A stretch of 15,051 nt of DNA, from positions 1-15,051 of the forward strand of contig PKCL01000396.1 in the NCBI GenBank assembly GCA_002862165.1. Direction: 5' to 3'. Source of the stretch: Planctomycetaceae bacterium. GTDB taxonomy: Bacteria; Planctomycetota; Planctomycetia; Pirellulales; UBA1268. Under the pieces are notes generated by a model. The model was not told the DNA's origin and did no database searches. It saw only the letters and a list, made by a program, of their open reading frames with translations. The position numbers and the translations under genes are program-made. Every line of letters starts with the position of its first letter. Position 1 is the first letter of the stretch. This document shows, in pieces, positions 8,562-15,051 of the stretch.

Positions 8562-9539
8562 ATGAACAAGGATTCACTGATGAATAATCGTCGTGCGTTT
8601 ACCCTTATTGAGCTTCTTGTTGTCATTGCCATTATTGGAGTTCTCATTGGACTTCTTCTACCAGCAGTACAACAGGTACGTGAATCTGCACGAACGCTGT
8701 CATGCAAAAATAATTTAAAACAGATCGGTCTCGCGCTTCACAACTACCACGATGCAAGTCGTTCATTCCCACCTTTCTTCACCAGCTCAGGAGGCAACGA
8801 GAAACGAATCGCCGATCAAACTGGGAAGAGTGCAAATTGGTGCGTTTTTATTCTGCCATACATGGAACAAAGCGTGATCTACGACCAGTGGGACTTTGAT
8901 CTACCCCCACATCAAAATCCCCAGCGATCAGAGCAAATCACTGCCTTTCTATGCCCGTCTGATTCGAGTTCGAACGGTGAACTATGTGCCTATGCGGGTG
9001 GTGGGTGGGCTCGTGGAAATTATGGAATGAATGTTTCACCGTGTCATCATGGTGTGCAAGACAACCAGGCCGACGGCGGCTTCGGTGCTGTTAATTCTTC
9101 GGTACGTATTCGAGATTTTCGTGACGGCACATCGAACACTGTTGCAATCAATGAATTGCGAGCAGGCCTGAACAAAAATGATCTGCGAGGATGCTGGGCC
9201 ATGCCGGGGTTAGGTGCTGGAACCGCTGCCATGTATAACGATGCAAGCCGTCCAAACAGCCGCCAACCATACTCGGATGATATGGAAAACTGTGCTGCAT
9301 CTGGATCACTTGGCACGCCACCCATGGGCTGCTATGACAGCCAGTCAACAGGACAGATGACTGCGCGAAGCCAACACCCGGGCGGGACACAGTTTTTAAT
9401 GGCTGATGCCTCCACGAGATATGTGACGCAAGATATTGATTTCAAAGGCGGCCAAAATAATTGTGGACCCGCAGCGGAACGAGGAATCTGGCAGAAGATT
9501 CATACTCGAAATAGTGGTGAAGTCGTAGGAGAGTTTTGA
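8562..9539 (+). CDS. DUF1559-domain pseudopilin (prepilin-type N-terminus)
   Basis: A 325-residue protein with a type IV prepilin/type II secretion leader: RRA12-F13TLIE17 followed by the hydrophobic helix LLVVIAIIGVLIGLLLPAVQ. Cleavage is expected between Ala12 and Phe13, with the usual Glu at +5; Ala replaces the common Gly at -1. The DUF1559 body follows (CKNNLKQIGLALHNYHD at about 48-64; DGTSNTVAINE at 188-198). The C-terminal H-x9-DG signature appears as H272-x9-D282-A283, with Ala for Gly. Two starts are plausible: ATG 8562 with AGGA 9 nt before it, and ATG 8580 (residue 7) with AAGGA 7 nt before it; the shorter leader is the more typical. Planctomycetes carry many DUF1559 copies of unknown function, perhaps surface or secretion-associated. 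It begins 75 bp after the FecR gene and overlaps the next gene. Confidence 0.93.
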   Translation: MNKDSLMNNRRAFTLIELLVVIAIIGVLIGLLLPAVQQVRESARTLSCKNNLKQIGLALHNYHDASRSFPPFFTSSGGNEKRIADQTGKSANWCVFILPYMEQSVIYDQWDFDLPPHQNPQRSEQITAFLCPSDSSSNGELCAYAGGGWARGNYGMNVSPCHHGVQDNQADGGFGAVNSSVRIRDFRDGTSNTVAINELRAGLNKNDLRGCWAMPGLGAGTAAMYNDASRPNSRQPYSDDMENCAASGSLGTPPMGCYDSQSTGQMTARSQHPGGTQFLMADASTRYVTQDIDFKGGQNNCGPAAERGIWQKIHTRNSGEVVGEF

Positions 9540-10459
9540 TGGCTCCCCTCCGGAGGAACATTCTTCAACACACGTGTGGGATAGTGTCACTCTGTTTCGC
9601 TGTCAGTTTACTTGCAGGATGCTCTCGCACTTCACCAAGTTTAGGTTTCATTGCATCCTCATTGGCACTGGAACAGACCGAGACCGGTCAAGCATTTGAG
9701 AACTCGATTGGACTCATTTTTGTTCCGATTCCCTCCGGGGAGTTTCAGATGGGCACTTCTTCAGAAACCAAGGTGAAGTGGTCCAATATAAAAGATGAAT
9801 CGCCACTGCATCGAGTCCGGATTTCGACACCATTTTTCATGAGTGTCTCCGAGGTCACTCAAAAACAATACACCATGGTCATGGATGAAAAGCCTTGGCT
9901 TGATGAACCCCTCACAAAAAAAATACCGAGCACTCCTGCTACGTATGTTTCTCTCAGAAAAGCTACAGAGTTTTGTAAACGCTTGAGTAAAAAAGAAGAC
10001 AGGGTCTACCGGCTGCCAACCGAGGCCGAATGGGAATATGCATGCCGAAGCGGCACATTGACAGCATTTCACTTTGGAAACAAACCCTTCAAGCTTGGTG
10101 AATATGCCTGGTATTTTAACAATGCCTATAAGGCCAATGAACAGTATCCGCATCCTTGGGGTTTAAAAAAACCAAACCACTGGATGCTTTATGACATGCA
10201 CGGAAACGTATGCGAGTGGTGCAGTGACAAGTACGACCTCTATCCCACCACCCTGATAAAAAAAGTTACCATTGACCCAAAGGGTCCTGAGAAAGGACGC
10301 TTACACGTTTGGCGTGGTGGGGGATTTAGTAGCAACTCTCAGGATGTTCGCTCGGCAACTCGACACATTGCTGGGGGATCGCACTATAGGCCCGAGTATC
10401 TTGCCGGCTTTCGAGTTGTATGTGAAATGAAAGAACAAAACATAAAAAGCAGTGACTGA
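9539..10459 (+). CDS. SUMF1/FGE-fold lipoprotein lacking the catalytic cysteines
   Basis: A 306-residue protein; ATG 9539 shares its A with the upstream TGA (TGATG), pointing to re-initiation. A TTG at 9536 is a less likely start. Residues 1-28 are a lipoprotein signal with lipobox L25-A26-G27-C28. The rest is a formylglycine-generating-enzyme-like (PF03781) domain: FVPIPSGEFQMGT (61-73), SEVTQKQYTMVM (104-115), YRLPTEAEWEYACRSG (157-172), YDMHGNVCEWCSD (218-230), WRGGGF (258-263) and AGFRVVCE (289-296). True aerobic FGE has two redox cysteines just after the RGGS-type motif; here the stretch is GGGFSSNSQDVRSATR with none, so formylglycine formation is unlikely despite the neighbouring sulfatases. 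It is more likely a binding or structural member of this large family. Lipidation places it in the envelope, while bacterial FGE is cytoplasmic. Confidence 0.85.
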   Translation: MAPLRRNILQHTCGIVSLCFAVSLLAGCSRTSPSLGFIASSLALEQTETGQAFENSIGLIFVPIPSGEFQMGTSSETKVKWSNIKDESPLHRVRISTPFFMSVSEVTQKQYTMVMDEKPWLDEPLTKKIPSTPATYVSLRKATEFCKRLSKKEDRVYRLPTEAEWEYACRSGTLTAFHFGNKPFKLGEYAWYFNNAYKANEQYPHPWGLKKPNHWMLYDMHGNVCEWCSDKYDLYPTTLIKKVTIDPKGPEKGRLHVWRGGGFSSNSQDVRSATRHIAGGSHYRPEYLAGFRVVCEMKEQNIKSSD

Positions 10460-10468
10460 AAAACAACC

Positions 10469-11428
10469 ATGCAATCCATATGCACAATTTTCTGCTTCCT
10501 GTCACTGATTTGTATGCAGATCGCCGTATGTAACAAAGCAACAGCAGATGAGACTATCACTAGTCGAGGCTCGTATTACGTGAATGGTGAAATCCACGTG
10601 AACACCTATGGTGAGCCAGAGAACAAACCACTGACTACTGGACACGATGACTTCAAACCTTCCTGGTCGAAGACTGGCGACATGCTGGTCTTTTTCCGTA
10701 GGTTGAAGAACGATCCTGATGTCTCGAAATGGAAAACCGCAATACACATCATTCATGCCGATGGAACCGGGCTGCATCAACTGACCGACGGCACCCACAC
10801 AGACTTCAATCAAACTTGGACTCGCGACGGGACAAATACGCCGATTTGGAATCGAAAGAAACCACAAACGGGTGGCTACGTGGTGATGGCCAGCAAGGTG
10901 GGTGCAAAGCCTGGCGACGAAGTTGCCCTCACCAGTAGGGAGCATCATACCTGGGCTTACACGTGTCTTAATGATGGCCGGATCCTCGTCCGATCAAATC
11001 CACCAGACCAAGGCATGGGGTACTACCTGATGACGCCCGGAAAGAATACCAAGGCGACATTCGAACGCATCGAGTGTGACTTGGCAAAAACGGGAGTACT
11101 GGACCGAGTCAGTCTGTCACCGACCGAAACGAGAGTCTGCTTTGAGTTTCAGCGAGGCTTCGAGCGACGAGTCCCGGGACGCACGCTTTACGTCGCAGAT
11201 TTCGATGCCAAGAGCCGCACGTTAACCAAGGCACAGCCGTTTGCAAACGAGGAAGAGAAACCGGTCTGGTTTGCATACCCGCGTTGGTCGAAAGACGAAT
11301 CCTCAATCGTTTATCACGCAGGCGGAAAACTTTATATCTACAAACCTGAAGATGGCTCAACGCATAAGGTTTCGACGAATGACAAAGTAGACTATCGGTA
11401 TCCACATTTTGAAGACGCACCAAAGTAA
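10469..11428 (+). CDS. Secreted TolB/PD40-type beta-propeller protein
   Basis: A 319-residue protein with a signal peptide (about 1-26, SICTIFCFLSLICMQIAV). The body shows repeated blade motifs of the TolB/PD40 kind: FKPSWSKTGDMLVFF (62-76), followed by the hallmark IHADGTGLHQLTDG (95-108); FNQTWTRDG (113-121); VSLSPTETRVCFEF (214-227); YPRWSKDESSIVYHAGGKL (270-288). The blade count seems low for a closed propeller, perhaps five or six. Such domains bind ligands or proteins and also occur in sugar-active enzymes such as oligogalacturonate lyases; I see no clear lyase active site. It starts 9 bp after the SUMF1-like gene and ends 34 bp before the first sulfatase, so it is likely co-transcribed. 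Function is otherwise unassigned. Confidence 0.7.
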   Translation: MQSICTIFCFLSLICMQIAVCNKATADETITSRGSYYVNGEIHVNTYGEPENKPLTTGHDDFKPSWSKTGDMLVFFRRLKNDPDVSKWKTAIHIIHADGTGLHQLTDGTHTDFNQTWTRDGTNTPIWNRKKPQTGGYVVMASKVGAKPGDEVALTSREHHTWAYTCLNDGRILVRSNPPDQGMGYYLMTPGKNTKATFERIECDLAKTGVLDRVSLSPTETRVCFEFQRGFERRVPGRTLYVADFDAKSRTLTKAQPFANEEEKPVWFAYPRWSKDESSIVYHAGGKLYIYKPEDGSTHKVSTNDKVDYRYPHFEDAPK

Positions 11429-11462
11429 GCAACTTCATCCATAAAAATATCATAGAAGTGAA

Positions 11463-12953
11463 ATGAAACTTTTTCTGACAGACATCGCAGCGATGATGAA
11501 TCGATGTGCAGCCACACTGGCGATCGCATTGCTCTTGATTGCGGTCCATGCTGTGGAACAAACTCACGCCGCTGAATCTATCGACAGGCCGAACATTTTG
11601 TTCATCGCCGTCGATGATTTAAATGACTGGGTCGGCTGCCTTGGCGGACATCCACAGGCGAAGACTCCCCACATCGACAAACTGGCGAGCAAGGGAGTTC
11701 TCTTTGAGCAGGCCCATTGCGCTGCTCCACTGTGCAGCCCGTCGCGCACCTCGATCATGACGGGGCTAAGGCCATCAACGACTGGAATATATGGAAACCT
11801 CAACTGGTTTCGCGACATGCCAGAGTACAAGGATTGGGTGACTCTCCCGCAGTATTTCCGCCACCATGGTTACCTCGCATGGGGCGGCGGCAAACTTTAT
11901 CATCAGGCGCACGGCAAATTCTCTGATGCTGCGGCGTGGGACCATGTCTATTCCAGGCGAACGGGCGCTGTCCCACCGCCGAAACACGAACGCTACAAAC
12001 ACGGCTTGCGCCCTAAGTTCGAATCCAATCCCATCCTTGCTCGGCTCATCGACTGGGGTCCGACCGACGCACCAGTTGAAGCCAATCCTGATTGGAAAAC
12101 GGCGGACGGCGCCGCTCAGTTTTTACAGCGTGATCACGACAAACCTTTTTTCCTTGGCTGTGGCATCTACCTGCCACACCTTCCCTGGTATGCCCCGAAG
12201 AAATTCTTCGACATGCATCCACTCGAAGACATCGAACTTCCGCCGTACAAGGCAGACGATTTTGATGACATACCTGCCATTGGCCGGCGGATGGGTGAAC
12301 GTCACATCAAACACATCCGTGAGAGCGGTAAATGGAAGGAGGCTGTCCAAGGCTGCCTCGCAGCAGATTCGTTCGCTGATGCCTGCGTTGGTCATGTGCT
12401 CGACGCATTGGAAAAGAGTCGTTATCGTGACAACACCATCGTTGTTCTCTGGGGCGATCACGGTTACGACGTCGGCGAAAAGAAGATTGGGAAGTTGGCG
12501 CTCTGGGAGCAGACCAGCCGCACACCGCTCATCATCTACGCGCCTGGCACGTTGCCGTCTGGCACACCGGCCAGCGGAATGATCTGCAAGAGTCCGGTCA
12601 GTCTTGTTGATCTTTATCCGACTTTGATCGACTTATGTGGCCTACCGGAAAATGAACATCTCGATGGACGCAGCTTCGCACCGCTTGTCAACGACCCGAA
12701 CGCCGATTGGCCCTATCCAGCAATCATCACGAACTCACCCCACTGGCTTGGTGCGAATCACGCGGTTCGCTCACGCGACTTTCACTACATCCAATACAGC
12801 GACGGAGGTGAGGAACTTTACGATGTCAAAGCCGACCCACTTCAGAGAAAGAATCTTGCGGATGACCTAGCCTATACCTCGACCAAGGCGGAATTGAAAA
12901 AGTGGTTCCCTGAGAAAAACGCGCCGCACTTTGGTGCTCCCAAAAAGAAATAA
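11463..12953 (+). CDS. Secreted sulfatase, iduronate-2-sulfatase-like
   Basis: A 496-residue sulfatase of the alkaline-phosphatase superfamily that would hydrolyse sulfate esters, probably of a sulfated polysaccharide. The signal peptide is at about 12-36; ATG 11463 has GAAGTG shortly before it, but ATG 11493 or 11496 (residues 11 and 12) would give a more normal leader. Metal ligands D51 and D52 lie in IAVDDLND. C91-SPSR95 is the formylglycine motif, followed by TSIMTGLRPSTTGIY. GDHGYD at 331-336 supplies further ligands (D332, H333), and GKLALWE holds K343-L-A-L-W-E near the sulfate site. The VDDLNDW, PLCSPSRTS and GDHGYDVGE signatures match the iduronate-2-sulfatase-like group rather than the arylsulfatase-A-like group. 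It is the Cys type and so needs an FGE encoded elsewhere. The true substrate cannot be read from sequence. Confidence 0.92.
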   Translation: MKLFLTDIAAMMNRCAATLAIALLLIAVHAVEQTHAAESIDRPNILFIAVDDLNDWVGCLGGHPQAKTPHIDKLASKGVLFEQAHCAAPLCSPSRTSIMTGLRPSTTGIYGNLNWFRDMPEYKDWVTLPQYFRHHGYLAWGGGKLYHQAHGKFSDAAAWDHVYSRRTGAVPPPKHERYKHGLRPKFESNPILARLIDWGPTDAPVEANPDWKTADGAAQFLQRDHDKPFFLGCGIYLPHLPWYAPKKFFDMHPLEDIELPPYKADDFDDIPAIGRRMGERHIKHIRESGKWKEAVQGCLAADSFADACVGHVLDALEKSRYRDNTIVVLWGDHGYDVGEKKIGKLALWEQTSRTPLIIYAPGTLPSGTPASGMICKSPVSLVDLYPTLIDLCGLPENEHLDGRSFAPLVNDPNADWPYPAIITNSPHWLGANHAVRSRDFHYIQYSDGGEELYDVKADPLQRKNLADDLAYTSTKAELKKWFPEKNAPHFGAPKKK

Positions 12954-12954
12954 C

Positions 12955-14799
12955 ATGAAACCCATACTTACAATTTTATTTGCCCTGCTTCTGGTTTGTC
13001 CCGTTTTTGGAAAAGACAAGCAACCCAACGTCGTCACCCTGCTCGTCGACGATCTCGGCTACCGCGACATTGGCTGTTACGGGGGTCCAGTCAATACACC
13101 GGTACTCGACACGTTAGCTGCCGAGGGCGTGCGCTTCACCGACTTCCATTCCGGAGCGCCGGTATGCTCTCCTTCGCGTGCCACCTTTCTCACCGGCCGC
13201 AACCACATCCGCGCCGGAGTCTATTCTGTCCTCAGTGAACAGCGTCACAGAATGCATCTCCTTCGAAGTGAAACGACACTCGCCGAAGTCCTGAAAGACG
13301 AAGGCTACGGCACCGCTCACTTCGGTAAATGGCATCTGGGCATGCCGATAAATAATCGCGACAACCCCACTCCTACCGAACATGGATTCGACTACTGGTT
13401 CGGCCTGGTCAATGGTGCTCATCCCAGTCACAAAGATCCCACCAACTTTCTGCGCAACGGCAAACCCGTCGGGCCCATGAAAGGCTACTCCTGCCAAATC
13501 GTCGTCGACGAAGCCATTGACTGGATCGACAAGAAACGTGACGCCGATGCTCCGTTTTTTATCAACATCTGGTTCAATGAACCTCACGCTGTCATTGCAG
13601 CCCCCGACGAGATCGTCTCCGAGTATGGCGCGCTCAACGATCAGGCTGCCATCTACAACGGCACCATCGACAACACGGACCGTGCCATCGGGCGACTCAT
13701 CGCCAAGCTCGAGCGACTCGGCCAGCTCGACAATACCATCATTCACTACTCCTCCGATAACGGCAGTTACCGACAAGAGCGTAGTGGAGAACTGCGTGGC
13801 AAAAAGGGTTCGCATCATGAGGGCGGCCACCGAGTGCCGGGCATCTTCTACTGGAAAGGAAAAATCCCCGGTGGCCGCGTAGAGGACGAGCCTGCCGGAG
13901 CCGTGGATCTGCTTCCGACCATCTGTGGGCTTCTTGGCATCGAGAAACCCAAGGGCGTCTTTCTTGACGGTTCGGACCTCACTCCTCTGCTCACCGGCAC
14001 GGGCAGTTTTGAACGTCATCAACCCCTTTTCTGGATGAACGGCTCCACCATGGCGCTTCGAATGGGTAACCACACCCTTTTGGCTCCGAGCACAGCCCGA
14101 CTCCCGTTTGACAATACAAAGGCGAACCGTTTGCTACAGCAGACAGAATTGGCCCTTGGGGACGACCTTCAAAAGGAGCTGGGTGGATTGAATCTTCGCT
14201 CCCGCATGTTCAACGGCAGATTTGCCAATCCCAAAGCCAACCGGCTACGCGATGAATTCCGGTCCTTGTTCTACTTCAATGAGGCTTTAATCCCGCTCAT
14301 GAAAAAAGGAGGTGTCAATCGAGTTCAACTCTACGATCTTGCAAACGATATAAGCCAGGAGCAGGACATCGCCTCGGAAAATCCTGAGATCGTCGCACGC
14401 ATGAAAAAGCAGGCCAACCAACTCTACAAAAGTGTCATGGCTGATGGACCAGAATATGTCACCCCGGAAGAACAGGCCGCCACGAAGAAGCCTCGAGAAA
14501 ACGGACTGCAACGGCCTGCTACCGAAGCACCCGAGTCCGATACCGTGAAGCTCCTTGCCCGCATCGACACAAATCCTCTTCCAGACGAATACCAGGGAAG
14601 CAGCCACCAGCCCTACGTTGACCGCGTCATGGCCGGTCTCAAACCTGAACAACGTGCCCATATCGTTAAGCTCTGGAAAGAAAAACGCCGCCTCAATCCA
14701 AACATGACCAATCCGGGAGTCTCTTTCATCAAAATTCTCACTTACATTTCCGGAGGCAAGGAAGAGACCGAAGACGTTGAAAAAGGAAATACGAACTGA
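12955..14799 (+). CDS. Secreted sulfatase, arylsulfatase A-like, with C-terminal extension
   Basis: A 614-residue sulfatase. I use ATG 12955, one base after the upstream stop; an in-frame TTG at 12931 would lie inside the previous gene. The signal peptide covers about 1-19 (ILTILFALLLVCPVFG). Active-site features: D32 and D33 in LLVDDLGYRD, C71-SPSR75 for formylglycine, GKWHLG at 124-129 with K125 and H127, SSDNG at 266-270 with D268 and N269, and KKGSHHEGGHRVP at 283-295. All expected residues are present, so it should be active once the cysteine is oxidised. The region after about 500 is a charged linker and a helical tail (VKLLARIDTNPLPDEY, GLKPEQRAHIVKLW) beyond the usual arylsulfatase end. 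It is close to the next sulfatase (45 of 56 aligned residues identical around the active site), indicating tandem duplication. Substrate unknown. Confidence 0.93.
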   Translation: MKPILTILFALLLVCPVFGKDKQPNVVTLLVDDLGYRDIGCYGGPVNTPVLDTLAAEGVRFTDFHSGAPVCSPSRATFLTGRNHIRAGVYSVLSEQRHRMHLLRSETTLAEVLKDEGYGTAHFGKWHLGMPINNRDNPTPTEHGFDYWFGLVNGAHPSHKDPTNFLRNGKPVGPMKGYSCQIVVDEAIDWIDKKRDADAPFFINIWFNEPHAVIAAPDEIVSEYGALNDQAAIYNGTIDNTDRAIGRLIAKLERLGQLDNTIIHYSSDNGSYRQERSGELRGKKGSHHEGGHRVPGIFYWKGKIPGGRVEDEPAGAVDLLPTICGLLGIEKPKGVFLDGSDLTPLLTGTGSFERHQPLFWMNGSTMALRMGNHTLLAPSTARLPFDNTKANRLLQQTELALGDDLQKELGGLNLRSRMFNGRFANPKANRLRDEFRSLFYFNEALIPLMKKGGVNRVQLYDLANDISQEQDIASENPEIVARMKKQANQLYKSVMADGPEYVTPEEQAATKKPRENGLQRPATEAPESDTVKLLARIDTNPLPDEYQGSSHQPYVDRVMAGLKPEQRAHIVKLWKEKRRLNPNMTNPGVSFIKILTYISGGKEETEDVEKGNTN

Positions 14800-14808
14800 G
14801 CGAATACT

Positions 14809-15051
14809 ATGAAACTAATCTTCACATTTTTATGCTTCCTAATGCTGGCTGCGTTTGTGTCAGCTGGAGAAAAGCAATCCAAGCCCAACGTAGTCATTCT
14901 GCTAGCCGATGATCTGGGCTCCAGGGATCTCGGCTGTTATGGCGGACCTGTAAAAACACCAGTGCTCGACAACCTGGCAGATCGTGGTGTGCGGTTCACC
15001 GACTTTCACGCCGGGGCGGCAGTCTGTTCGCCGTCGCGGGCGACCCTCCTT
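14809..15051 (+). CDS. Third sulfatase, N-terminal part only (cut by the right edge)
   Basis: From ATG 14809 the frame is open for 81 codons to the window end. A signal peptide (MKLIFTFLCFLMLAAFVSAG) is followed by PNVVILLADDLGSRD with metal ligands D34 and D35, then C73-SPSR77, the formylglycine motif, and RATLL at the edge. It aligns without gaps to the preceding sulfatase from PNVV to the CSPSR motif (45 of 56 residues identical by hand count), so the two are tandem paralogues. DNA differences are common at third positions, so the duplication is not recent. It begins 9 bp after the previous stop and most likely continues the same transcript. Confidence 0.9.
   Translation, partial: MKLIFTFLCFLMLAAFVSAGEKQSKPNVVILLADDLGSRDLGCYGGPVKTPVLDNLADRGVRFTDFHAGAAVCSPSRATLL

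Noticed and set aside
9539..10459. Calling the SUMF1-domain gene a formylglycine-generating enzyme
   Set aside because: The two catalytic cysteines are missing after the WRGGGF motif and the protein is predicted to be a lipoprotein, so only the fold is claimed.
11866..12582. A 238-codon plus-strand frame overlapping the first sulfatase
   Set aside because: It lies wholly within the conserved sulfatase in another frame, and its product is a low-complexity mix rich in Ser, Arg and Thr.
13114..14073. A 319-codon open frame antisense to the second sulfatase
   Set aside because: The sulfatase on the plus strand has complete active-site motifs. Long antisense frames arise from GC-rich third positions, and the translation has no recognisable family feature.

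Overview
The window looks like a chromosomal segment from a planctomycete, probably a marine Pirellulaceae-type bacterium. Several family signatures point the same way: a paired DUF1592-type cytochrome and DUF1552 protein, a DUF1559 pseudopilin, an ECF sigma factor of the Rhodopirellula/Verrucomicrobium type coupled to a FecR protein, a SUMF1-domain lipoprotein and a row of secreted sulfatases. Identification rests on protein motifs read by eye; no database search was possible. No RNA gene, insertion sequence or CRISPR array was seen.

Left arm, minus strand, read from 6087 down to 1. A 762-residue multidomain c-type cytochrome protein with two CxxCH motifs (DUF1587/1595/1592/1588/1585 architecture) overlaps a DUF1552 protein by 4 nt. 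After a 260-bp gap come a secreted alpha/beta-hydrolase-like protein and a ThuA-like protein that runs off the left edge. All four have export signals, so this arm probably encodes an extracytoplasmic redox and hydrolytic module of unknown substrate.

Centre, 6088-6558. This 471-bp divergent intergenic region must hold the promoters of both arms. It contains two short inverted repeats, 6477-6492 and 6503-6514, upstream of the sigma factor.

Right arm, plus strand, 6559 to 15051. The order is ECF sigma factor, FecR-like membrane protein (ATGA overlap), DUF1559 pseudopilin, SUMF1-domain lipoprotein (TGATG overlap), a TolB/PD40-type beta-propeller protein, an iduronate-2-sulfatase-like sulfatase, an arylsulfatase-like sulfatase, and a third sulfatase cut by the right edge. 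All three sulfatases carry the CSPSR formylglycine motif. Most junctions are overlapping or under 35 bp; the longest is 75 bp, so co-transcription is likely. The simplest reading is a sensing-plus-desulfation locus for sulfated polysaccharides: the sigma/FecR pair controls expression, the sulfatases remove sulfate, and the pseudopilin, lipoprotein and propeller form an uncharacterised envelope-associated group. The SUMF1-domain protein sits where a sulfatase-activating enzyme would be expected, but it lacks the catalytic cysteine pair, so it is probably not that enzyme. Base composition seems to rise in GC toward the sulfatases.
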